From Pedobacter sp. D749 (GTDB lineage: Bacteria > Bacteroidota > Bacteroidia > Sphingobacteriales > Sphingobacteriaceae), in NCBI RefSeq assembly GCF_019317285.1, contig NZ_CP079218.1, positions 310,001-374,000 of the forward strand: a DNA stretch of 64,000 nucleotides, written 5' to 3'. The notes beneath the pieces are model-generated. The model saw nothing but the letters and a program-made list of their open reading frames with translations, did no database searches and was not told the origin of the DNA. This document shows, piece after piece, positions 35,941 through 43,556 of this stretch. Made by a program: the position numbers and the translations under genes. Every line of letters starts with the position of its first letter. The first letter of the stretch is position 1.

Positions 35941-36110
35941 AGTTTTTAACCACAAAGATCACAGAGAAAAAGCACAGAGGGCACTGAGCGGGGTGGACTA
36001 AGTTCTACAACTATGGGTCGGCATTTTGCATGAATTTAATTTCATCGTTAGCGATCGCATTAAGATTGCTTCGTCGGCTGAAAAAGCCTTCTCGCAATAA
36101 CGACCTTTCT
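35941..36110. repeat. Repeat debris including a half copy of the CGTCATTGCGAG element
   Basis: AACCACAAAGATCACAGAG near 35947 and, at 36045-36102, the words TTAAGATTGCTTCGTCGGCT and GAAAAAGCCTTCTCGCAATA, matching the inner and one terminal part of the element at 27187. No gene is visible. Confidence 0.65.
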
Positions 36111-36142
36111 ATAAAAAAGATAGAAAACTGCGATTATACTTC

Positions 36143-37030
36143 TCACTCCTGCCTAAAGCTTTTTAACGTGCCATTATTGTTAAACTGCATATCGTAACGC
36201 TCGCGGGTGCCATTTATCGTTCTTGGTGCCCAACGCATACGATTATCCCAAATGGTGATATAAGCATCTGATGTTGGCTTTGCGCCTTCAACCTGAGCAG
36301 CTTTATCGTTATAAACCTGTATTACACGGTGTGCGTCTGCAAAATGAATTTCGTCTAAAGGAAATGTTCTGCGTTCGATATCTGTGGCCAACACGGGTTT
36401 AGGCGCAGACCATGCTCCATCCCGATATTCGTAAGCATCAATATATTTAGGGTTTACAGGATGTTGCAACATCAGGTTTATGGAGCCGTTATCGTAAAAA
36501 TGAACTGATTGATACAATAAAATTTCTTTATTTCGGTACCGGGGCAATTTTCTCAGTTGATCTTCTGCCTTTTCTAGTGCTGCAGTGCTTAATATTCCTT
36601 TTTTAGCTTTTATTACTGGCTTATCTGTATCAATGTTTTTAAGGCCACCTTGTGGCATCTTCATTTCTTTTAGGAATTCGTTTATCCTTTTTTGTATTTC
36701 CCTGGCTGCAGAAGGGTCGTTCTTTTGCTTGAGTACTTCAATGTCGTGGAGCATCTCTTTTGCTTTGAGCTCCATTTCGGGTGTATTAACGGTGTCGCTG
36801 TTAATCACGATGGTTTTTTCCTGTTGACGCTGTACAGATGTAGTAGAAGATGATTTTTTAATGCCTTTATCCCCTCCATTTTCTCGAAATCTCTGTTGTT
36901 GATCATTTTTTTTAACCAGCGAATCGTTTGGATGAAAGGTTTCATCTACACTTTTGGTGATCTGTCTGCAGCTCAAACCAAATAAGCAAAGCAGTACAAT
37001 CAGGCTATGAAATTGCATTAGGTTTTTCAT
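36143..37030 (-). CDS. Hypothetical lipoprotein (295 aa)
   Basis: Lipoprotein signal with lipobox FGLSC (Cys21). Residues about 30-150 are low-complexity and helical (QQQRFRENGG..., MELKAKEMLHDIEVLKQK). The C-terminal half (about 170-290) is beta-rich and Trp/Tyr-containing (YQSVHFYDNGSINLMLQHP, YITIWDNRMRWAP). The start codon overlaps the stop of the membrane-protein gene upstream by one base, so the two are coupled and probably act together. Not recognised. Confidence 0.8.
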   Translation of the reverse strand: MKNLMQFHSLIVLLCLFGLSCRQITKSVDETFHPNDSLVKKNDQQQRFRENGGDKGIKKSSSTTSVQRQQEKTIVINSDTVNTPEMELKAKEMLHDIEVLKQKNDPSAAREIQKRINEFLKEMKMPQGGLKNIDTDKPVIKAKKGILSTAALEKAEDQLRKLPRYRNKEILLYQSVHFYDNGSINLMLQHPVNPKYIDAYEYRDGAWSAPKPVLATDIERRTFPLDEIHFADAHRVIQVYNDKAAQVEGAKPTSDAYITIWDNRMRWAPRTINGTRERYDMQFNNNGTLKSFRQE

Positions 37031-38019
37031 CAGAATTCTCCTTTAATTTCGTTCACATCTTTTGCAAAGGCAATTTTTTGTGGATTTTCTTTGAGATAAA
37101 AAATAGAAAAATATTCCTGCCTAATACTATCCATATCGAGTAGATCTACAATCTTTCTGATGTTTGTCCGATGCTTTTGATTAAACTGATCGGTAAATTC
37201 GAGTTCAAAATCGATCATCGGTTGTGCGTTAATGTAAGTTCCGGTTTGACTGAGTTTGACCAACCGGGCAGTGGTCTGCGTACCTTTAAATTTAATCAGG
37301 AACAATTGATCAGGTTTGCCGATAAATTTGCGGAGGATAAAAGTTCCGAAAGCACGGTAAAGTAGCAGCATAAACGCACAGGTTAATAATGGGTGGCCAA
37401 TACTCATAAAACGCCAACCCATGCCCCTGCTTTCTAAATTATAAGAATAAAAATAATATCCAGCAACGATTGCCGCAAAGGTCAGCCAGCTTAAATTTGT
37501 AAGCAAAATAATTGTTTTATTAAGGCTAACCTCTGTAGTGGCAAAAATAAAATAAGGGACTTTGTTTACTTCTTTATCTAATAGAATGCCAACGGTTTTA
37601 CCTACTTCGTAACGGCGTTCGTAAGATTTGGCATCGTTTACTACTGCTTTTTGCATAATCGTGCTGCCCACCAGGTTGTTAAACTGCAAAGTAAGCTCAT
37701 AGGTGTCGTAAGCTGCACCTGTTTTAAATATTTTTGATGATTCCAATATTTTGGCCTCCCGCGGTTCACCTGTAGTTTTAAGTTTTTCTATATTTCGTTT
37801 AAGCGAAAAGTTACGGAATACCCATTTTCGGTAATAGCCAACTAATAACACGGCCCAAAATAATATAGATAAGACAAGCATAGCGAGCGAGTACCATGGA
37901 TTTTCGCCAATTAGATTGGACATGCTATCGTCTTTGGTGTTGTAATAGATCAACATGGGGAACGGAATAGCGAAAAACAACATGTAAACGATCCCGAATA
38001 GCGAAAATCCTTTTCTCAT
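37030..38019 (-). CDS. Membrane protein with DUF3592-like domains (329 aa)
   Basis: Four hydrophobic segments in two pairs (about 5-27 and 43-63; 177-197 and 208-228), each pair followed by a soluble beta-rich domain (GEPREAKILESSKIFKTG...YELTLQF and TTARLVKLSQTGTYINAQP...FELEFTD). The two soluble units look like duplicated DUF3592-type domains. It is coupled to the lipoprotein gene downstream. No function is known; the duplication is seen directly in the protein pattern. Confidence 0.75.
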   Translation of the reverse strand: MRKGFSLFGIVYMLFFAIPFPMLIYYNTKDDSMSNLIGENPWYSLAMLVLSILFWAVLLVGYYRKWVFRNFSLKRNIEKLKTTGEPREAKILESSKIFKTGAAYDTYELTLQFNNLVGSTIMQKAVVNDAKSYERRYEVGKTVGILLDKEVNKVPYFIFATTEVSLNKTIILLTNLSWLTFAAIVAGYYFYSYNLESRGMGWRFMSIGHPLLTCAFMLLLYRAFGTFILRKFIGKPDQLFLIKFKGTQTTARLVKLSQTGTYINAQPMIDFELEFTDQFNQKHRTNIRKIVDLLDMDSIRQEYFSIFYLKENPQKIAFAKDVNEIKGEF

Positions 38020-38141
38020 AATTGTTTAGGTTAGATGGGTCACAAAATCATGATTTTACTTAATTGTGCAGTATTTTGTTTTTAATGTAATAGCCAATCA
38101 ATCACTTTAGAATAGAATTACTGTATCATCGTCCTTTGTTT

Positions 38142-38708
38142 TTATTCCAGGTTAAAATATTGGCCGAACCATTGATCAAAGGTTTCTTTGTGTTTTTCCT
38201 GGGCAGTTTTAATCAACTCATTGGGCGCTTCTATTTGGTGTAAGTTATAATCGCCTTTCATCCATTTTAAATATTTGCCTAAATCTTCAGGCTCTTCATA
38301 GCTGTTGTCATCTTTATAGAAATAAGTTTGATCAAATTCCACCCAGATTTCGGTACCGTAGGTGAGTAGATGCAGCAATTTTAAAATATTTTCTGCCACT
38401 ACATGTACGCCACCTTCATCGCCAAAAACCACGATGGGCATCTGGCCTAAGGGTTTGTTCGTTCCATCGTTCCAAATGGCATAAAATGAGCCTGTACCAT
38501 TGGCCTGGGCAAAAGGGAGTAACCGGTTTAAAAAATCTTCATCTTCGCTCCAGCTAAGTAGTCCTGATTTATCGTCGATAAAAACACCAAAACCCTGGCT
38601 GTAATTTTCAAGAGAAGAAATATTGTTCTGGAAATAAATCAGTTTTTCAAGTTCAACAGGGATTTCACTTAAACCTAAATTTTCTTTAAAATCTATTATG
38701 TTTATCAT
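38142..38708 (-). CDS. SUKH-like (SMI1/KNR4-type) cytoplasmic protein
   Basis: 188 residues from ATG 38708 (MINIIDFKEN); the longer frame adds a spurious hydrophobic N-terminus. No signal peptide. The pattern GTGSFYAIWNDG, MPIVVFGDEGG and VHVVAENILKLLHLLTYG is like SUKH-superfamily proteins, which often act as immunity proteins against contact-dependent toxins in bacteria. No toxin gene is adjacent, although a TNT-domain lipoprotein lies 16 kb away. The family assignment is moderate and the immunity role is inference. Confidence 0.55.
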   Translation of the reverse strand: MINIIDFKENLGLSEIPVELEKLIYFQNNISSLENYSQGFGVFIDDKSGLLSWSEDEDFLNRLLPFAQANGTGSFYAIWNDGTNKPLGQMPIVVFGDEGGVHVVAENILKLLHLLTYGTEIWVEFDQTYFYKDDNSYEEPEDLGKYLKWMKGDYNLHQIEAPNELIKTAQEKHKETFDQWFGQYFNLE

Positions 38709-38765
38709 AGGTAGGTTAGTTAATGATAGAATTATTAAATGAAAGAATGAGTGGAACAGCAATAG

Positions 38766-39296
38766 CTAAAAAGGCATCTTTTTTACCTCAATACCATTGT
38801 CCTTTGCGTAGGCTTCTGCGATGTCCCAAAGCTTATTGTATTTCTGTACAAAGGCATCATAACTTTTATTGTCCATTTCGGTTATGGCTACATTAATATC
38901 GTTTTCCGGTGCATGGCTATCAATCATTTTTGCAACCCTCAGGTGATCGGTCTCATAGCTTTTTAGTACAAAGGCATAAAGATCAAGCGCCGCATCGATC
39001 ATCGGTATTGTTTTTTTAGTAGGCTTTAGATCTTTTATCTTTTTTACATTAGCCACTACTGTTGCGATGGAGTTATTTCGAAGATACTTTTCACAGGTAT
39101 TAAAATCTGGCGTGTTTGTGCCACCCTTAATGTATCTTAGATAAGTATTGAAATATTGCCCGCCAAAGCGTGATATGGAATTGGTATTCAATGCTACCCG
39201 GTCAAAATATTCTTCCGGTGTGTTTAAAGAAAACTCGCATGCGGTGATGGTAAAGACCATCACCATTAGCATGACATTTCTGAATTTGAGGCGCAT
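38766..39296 (-). CDS. Hypothetical lipoprotein (176 aa), helical
   Basis: Starts at ATG 39296 (MRLKFRNVMLMVMVF), giving lipobox TITAC; an upstream in-frame start at 39353 would bury the signal. The mature part is all-helical, with conserved-looking YFDRVALNTNSI, PTKKTIPMIDAALDLYAF and AFVQKYNKLWDIAEAYAK. It lies 10 bases after the DUF4870-like gene on the same strand and 57 bases before the SUKH-like gene. Not recognised. Confidence 0.75.
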   Translation of the reverse strand: MRLKFRNVMLMVMVFTITACEFSLNTPEEYFDRVALNTNSISRFGGQYFNTYLRYIKGGTNTPDFNTCEKYLRNNSIATVVANVKKIKDLKPTKKTIPMIDAALDLYAFVLKSYETDHLRVAKMIDSHAPENDINVAITEMDNKSYDAFVQKYNKLWDIAEAYAKDNGIEVKKMPF

Positions 39297-39306
39297 AAAC
39301 GTCTTA

Positions 39307-39636
39307 TTAATATTTACTAACGAATGAAGACTTGTCTTCAAACCATTTACCAATAAGTGGAATAGGTTTTAAGGCACCATTGGCCGCATTGATAATCCCT
39401 ATGATCCAAAGAATGATAAATGCATAGCCCACAAATCCTAAAAAGGATAAAGCAGGTACTATACTGGCAACTATGGTAAAGGCTATATTGAAAATAATAC
39501 TGACAATAGCAAGGCCTAATGACTGTCTTAAGTGGTATTTAAGCAAAGTGTCAGCTTTATCTTTTCCAATAAAATAAGCTACTAACCAACCAATAATGGT
39601 AATGTAAGAAACGATTGAAAGGGTTTTGTTGTCCAT
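39307..39636 (-). CDS. DUF4870/TIC20-like small membrane protein, copy A
   Basis: 109 residues with three hydrophobic spans (about 6-22, 38-62, 66-88) and a basic C-terminal tail (PLIGKWFEDK). The motif LKYHLRQSLGLAI after the first span is typical of the DUF4870 group. A paralogue lies at 43025-43357 (NYHLRQSLGIII, PLIGKVFE). Both are divergent from a TPR/LuxR-type regulator, at 230 and 200 bases. Possibly a partner or target of that regulator. Confidence 0.82.
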   Translation of the reverse strand: MDNKTLSIVSYITIIGWLVAYFIGKDKADTLLKYHLRQSLGLAIVSIIFNIAFTIVASIVPALSFLGFVGYAFIILWIIGIINAANGALKPIPLIGKWFEDKSSFVSKY

Positions 39637-39865
39637 GATTTCTGTTTTTTAGATTGAAAATTATTTAGATCAAATTTGGTGTTAATTATCACTACCTAAA
39701 AGAATCTGCCACCTACAGAGCATCTACAGCATTTTGATAAAACGTCTACAATATATCTACATGTGGTGTTAAACTGTTGTTTGTCAGCTGTTTGTGTTTT
39801 GGTGTTGTTTCTGATATTTGTCTGCAATTTTATCCAGGCTCCAATCTTTATGCTAATTTTACGCT

Positions 39866-41710
39866 ATGAAGCATCTGGTTTTTAAAAACATAGTACTCTT
39901 TATCGGTATCCTTACGGCTTGCTATACAGCACAGGCGCAAAGTTTATTAGATAGTACAGCGCTTGATAATTTAAGTGAGCAAGATAAACCAGCCTTGCTT
40001 ACGCAATTGGCAGAAAGATATAGGATTAATGCAAACTATACAGCCGCAATTATAAAGGCGCAAAACAGTGTAAGTTTAGCCATAAAAACCAAAAACTTTA
40101 CTGAAGCAACAAAAGCATATGCCATGCTGGTTAATGTTTATGCAAATACGAAGCAGTTTGCTTTATTGAAAAAAACGAGCGATACCACGCTATCTATTGG
40201 GCAAAAGGCAAAACAACCCATTGCTTTAGCTTATGCTTATTACGCACAAGCTTTATTTTACAATGCTATAGACAATAACGAATTGGTAACCAAATATTGC
40301 CAGATGGGCCTTAAGATGTTGGAGAAAAAATATGATCCTTATCTGGCGGCTAAAATATATTACCTGTTATACGCGCTGAATACGAGGTGGAACGATATTA
40401 AAAGTGTAAATAGATATGCGCAAAAGGCTCTGGAAAGTGCACTTAAAACTACTGATTACAACCTCTTGAGTAACTGTTATATTGCGTTATCGGTTGCTGC
40501 TGATTACAATTTTATAGCCACCAAAAGAGAACTATATAGAGATAGCATCATTTACTATTTAAATAAAGTACAAGATCTCTATAAACAATATCCCCGTTAT
40601 ATCGCCCGAAAAACATATGCTTTATCTTGTGTTAATAGTGCCGATTTTTACTTGAGGTATTTTTCTGATACGGATGAGGCTGCGAAAGCAAATGCCATTC
40701 GGTATGCGAGTACGGCCAATAAGGTAATGACTGGGATGTTAAATGGCGAAGAAATTAGGGCAAGTAGTTTGGGTATTTTGAGTGAGTATGCCAAAAGAGA
40801 TAAAAATTTGGTAATGACTGAAGGGTATTTACAGGAGGCTTACAGTATGATGACAAGTCAGCAAACCCCGTATTATTATACATTGATCAATATCGTAACA
40901 GCGTTAGCCACCTTTTATGAGCAAAATGGGAATTACGTGAAGGCACTGGAATTTCAGAAAAAAGCAACAGAATACAATAACAAACTGTTCGATCAGAAGC
41001 AGGCTTTAAATGCTCAAAAACTAGAAGTACAGTACGAAACTGAAAAAAAAAACAATGAGGTTAAGCTCTTAAAGCAGAGCGAAAAATATGCGCAGCAACA
41101 AAAATATCTATACTTTGGAATTACAATTGCCTCCATATTGGGCCTTATATTTATGTTCCGCTCTTACCATTTTAGGTTAAGGTATTCGTTACAGCGCGAA
41201 AAGCAGTTGCATTTGGAAAAACAGGATGCTGAACTGCAGATGAAATTCGAAAAAGAAGAGCAGGCGAGGTTAAAGGCAGAACAGCTATTATTGGAAAGCC
41301 AGCAGCAACAATTGCTGAAAGAAGTTATGGCCAACCAGTTACAGCTGGAACATAAAAAGGAAATGCTTTTTCAGATCAAAGAAAAACTCAGCGATAACAA
41401 TCAACTCAATATCAATAAAATCTGGAATGAAGAATTGCTTTTGGATAATGATTTTGAAGAAGCTAAATTTCAGATCCAACAGGTACACCCAGAATTTTTT
41501 TCTCAGCTAAATCAAAGGGCACAACAGAAGCTTACCTCTCTTGACTTAAAACTCTGCGCTTACCTCCATTTAAAAATGGATACCAAAAAAATTGCCCAGC
41601 TCATGCATATCGAAGCCAAAAGCGTGCGCATGAGCCGCTACCGGATAAAGCAAAAGTTGGGTTTGGGTAAGGATGAAGACCTGAAGCTGTTCTTGCAGGA
41701 TATGGGGTAA
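39866..41710 (+). CDS. Membrane-anchored TPR protein with LuxR-type HTH, copy A
   Basis: 614 residues. Signal peptide (to about YTAQAQ), TPR helices about 35-395, one membrane span (YLYFGITIASILGLIFMF, about 414-433), a coiled coil (about 440-520, Gln/Glu/Leu-rich) and a C-terminal LuxR-like HTH (LTSLDLKLCAYLHLKMDTKK, SVRMSRYRIKQKLGL). The layout predicts a periplasmic TPR sensor and a cytoplasmic DNA-binding end in one chain. No phosphorylation domain is present. The paralogue at 43557 has the same order and the same SVRMSRYRIKQKLGLG end. A near -7 element (TAATTTTA, 39854-39861) lies four bases before the ATG. Confidence 0.85.
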   Translation: MKHLVFKNIVLFIGILTACYTAQAQSLLDSTALDNLSEQDKPALLTQLAERYRINANYTAAIIKAQNSVSLAIKTKNFTEATKAYAMLVNVYANTKQFALLKKTSDTTLSIGQKAKQPIALAYAYYAQALFYNAIDNNELVTKYCQMGLKMLEKKYDPYLAAKIYYLLYALNTRWNDIKSVNRYAQKALESALKTTDYNLLSNCYIALSVAADYNFIATKRELYRDSIIYYLNKVQDLYKQYPRYIARKTYALSCVNSADFYLRYFSDTDEAAKANAIRYASTANKVMTGMLNGEEIRASSLGILSEYAKRDKNLVMTEGYLQEAYSMMTSQQTPYYYTLINIVTALATFYEQNGNYVKALEFQKKATEYNNKLFDQKQALNAQKLEVQYETEKKNNEVKLLKQSEKYAQQQKYLYFGITIASILGLIFMFRSYHFRLRYSLQREKQLHLEKQDAELQMKFEKEEQARLKAEQLLLESQQQQLLKEVMANQLQLEHKKEMLFQIKEKLSDNNQLNINKIWNEELLLDNDFEEAKFQIQQVHPEFFSQLNQRAQQKLTSLDLKLCAYLHLKMDTKKIAQLMHIEAKSVRMSRYRIKQKLGLGKDEDLKLFLQDMG

Positions 41711-41726
41711 AATGCGCCTTGTGGCA

Positions 41727-42251
41727 TTAATCCAGTCGGTTGACCGAATTAAACTGTTTTTGTATTTCGGCTAATTGCTTTTCCTTTTTATTGATTAGTT
41801 TACGCATTTCCGATTTGTGCTTTAATAATTGACCCTGCTTTGCTATAACACTATCCCGCAACTGCTCAGTATTGGCTTTCTGGCTTTGTTGCTGTACAAT
41901 AATTTCATGGCGATCAAAAACTTCCAGCTGTTTAACAGCTTTATAATAGTTACATGTTGCTGATTTTAACTCGTTGCCATATTTAATACCACCTGTTTCA
42001 AGCGCATTTATTTCACTGATGATTTTATCGAAAGCCTGTTCCTCTTCGGTTATTGCCTGCTGGGCGCATTTAAAATCGCCATCAATCAGGCATTTCAGTT
42101 TCCGCTCGTTCGGGCCTTTTTTGCCCACCAGTATATTGAATACTATACGTTCCTTTTGTCCCAGGGCAGTCTTTAGATGAACTGCATTTTTAGACTGGCA
42201 AGAAGCTATAACAAAAATCAGCATGACTAAAAGGATATTTATTGGTCTCAT
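41727..42251 (-). CDS. Hypothetical lipoprotein (174 aa), coiled-coil
   Basis: Lipoprotein signal with lipobox VIASC (Cys18). Most of the mature chain is predicted helical: EEEQAFDKIISEINALE, a Cys-containing middle, and a Lys/Glu/Gln-rich coiled coil at about 120-170. Two Cys residues in LKCLIDGDFKCAQ could form a disulfide. It converges with the TPR regulator (16-base gap) and lies 24 bases after the SUFU-domain gene. Not recognised. Confidence 0.75.
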   Translation of the reverse strand: MRPINILLVMLIFVIASCQSKNAVHLKTALGQKERIVFNILVGKKGPNERKLKCLIDGDFKCAQQAITEEEQAFDKIISEINALETGGIKYGNELKSATCNYYKAVKQLEVFDRHEIIVQQQSQKANTEQLRDSVIAKQGQLLKHKSEMRKLINKKEKQLAEIQKQFNSVNRLD

Positions 42252-42275
42252 ATTGGTTAAGGCAAGATTTCTAAA

Positions 42276-42935
42276 TTATTTCCGGTTTAGGTCGGTAATT
42301 AACATGGGGTTATCCTTTTTCAGTTTTTCGATCAGTTCTTTAACAGCCCCAATGGTGGGATTTTTTTTCAGTTCTTCTACCTCAGCATCGGTAATGCCGA
42401 CCAATTGGAGAAAACTGAGTTCGCCGTGAGGGGTTTCAATTTTTCCCAGTTCCGGATCCAATGCAAAAACAAAACCCGTTATTTGGGTATCAGTATTTAA
42501 TCTTATTGGTCCATTGGCAGGGATGAAGTGGTTCTCTTCAAACCATTTACCGCTCGAAAACACATACCTCGCTAAATTATTCATCACCTGTATAGCCCAG
42601 ATGGGATCGTTTTCATCATCTTTAAATGGCGCTAACCTAAACGTAAATTCAAAACCCCACTTGCTAAACTCACCGCTGGCCTTTTCTTCATTATAATACA
42701 ATTCGCTCATGCCGTAGCTGATGATGTGACGGTGAAAGCTTTGGTGGTTGCTATCATAAATACTGGCACCATCAATCGGGTCGGTTCCGCCAGCCACATA
42801 ATGGATTCCACACAAAGGCGGGTAGTGGCGTGCTTCGGAAGTGCCATAAATTTTTTCCAGTTGATCATCTATGGCCTGCCATCCAGGTGTATCATCGGTT
42901 GTAAACTTTTGTCTGTATTCTTCAGTGGTCATCAT
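42276..42935 (-). CDS. Suppressor of fused (SUFU) domain protein
   Basis: 219 residues, cytoplasmic. The SUFU fold is suggested by PGWQAIDDQLEKIYG, HYPPLCGIHYVAGGTDPIDG, HIISYGMSELY, GFEFTFRLA and FVFALDPELGKIETPHGELSFLQLVGIT. Bacterial SUFU proteins occur in toxin-immunity gene groups and are related in use to SUKH proteins. Here it stands with a lipoprotein gene downstream (24 bases) and a regulator on either side. Role in immunity is inference; the domain call is good. Confidence 0.85.
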   Translation of the reverse strand: MMTTEEYRQKFTTDDTPGWQAIDDQLEKIYGTSEARHYPPLCGIHYVAGGTDPIDGASIYDSNHQSFHRHIISYGMSELYYNEEKASGEFSKWGFEFTFRLAPFKDDENDPIWAIQVMNNLARYVFSSGKWFEENHFIPANGPIRLNTDTQITGFVFALDPELGKIETPHGELSFLQLVGITDAEVEELKKNPTIGAVKELIEKLKKDNPMLITDLNRK

Positions 42936-43024
42936 AAGGTTGATTTAAATTTAAAATGCTTTCAAAGATTTTGCCATTTTACTTTTATTTGGGGCTGCTA
43001 CAGTTTTACAAAGGTATTTCATGC

Positions 43025-43357
43025 TCAGGAAATGAAGTTAAATTTCCTTTCAAATACTTTTCCAATTAGTGGAACGGGCTTCTCTAAACCATTATTGGCA
43101 GTTACTATGCCCAATAACATCAGGATAAAAGGAAGCAATAAAATAAGGTAAAAGACAAACCCCAGGGAAGGAATTAAGGCCAGAATTACACTGCTCAGGA
43201 CACTCAATAGGATGGAGGTAATAATAATCCCAAGCGACTGACGCAAATGATAATTGGCCAGGGAGCTTTTTTCGGTTGATTTTTTAAATTCCAGGTAAGA
43301 AATAATCCATCCGATGAGTGTAATGTAGGCAACTATTGCAATTGTTTTCTGTTTCAT
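43025..43357 (-). CDS. DUF4870/TIC20-like small membrane protein, copy B
   Basis: 110 residues from ATG 43357 (MKQKTIAIVAYIT), which aligns with the start of copy A (MDNKTLSIVSYIT). Three hydrophobic spans, NYHLRQSLG motif, and C-terminal KPVPLIGKVFERKF against KPIPLIGKWFEDKS in copy A. Divergent from the second TPR/LuxR-type regulator. Identity to copy A by eye is clear but not high, so the duplication is old. Confidence 0.82.
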   Translation of the reverse strand: MKQKTIAIVAYITLIGWIISYLEFKKSTEKSSLANYHLRQSLGIIITSILLSVLSSVILALIPSLGFVFYLILLLPFILMLLGIVTANNGLEKPVPLIGKVFERKFNFIS

Positions 43358-43545
43358 AGGTTTAAATTTTAGTGAATTGAACAATACAAAATTACCAGTG
43401 CCTTTGTGCTCCACCAAGAAAAGGAAACCTACACTGCGACTACCAGTTTTTGAAATAGTGTCTACAAGGAGACTACAAAAACCCTTTGAAACAGTTTAAT
43501 TTCAATTATTTATTGTAATTCTGTTCCTGTAAAAGGTTTCTTTTT

Positions 43546-43553
43546 TATTTTTG
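43546..43553 (+). promoter_or_regulatory. -7 element (TATTTTTG) directly before the second TPR regulator
   Basis: Exact TAnnTTTG match ending three bases before the ATG at 43557. It suggests a transcript starting at or near the start codon. Confidence 0.5.
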
Positions 43554-43556
43554 ATC

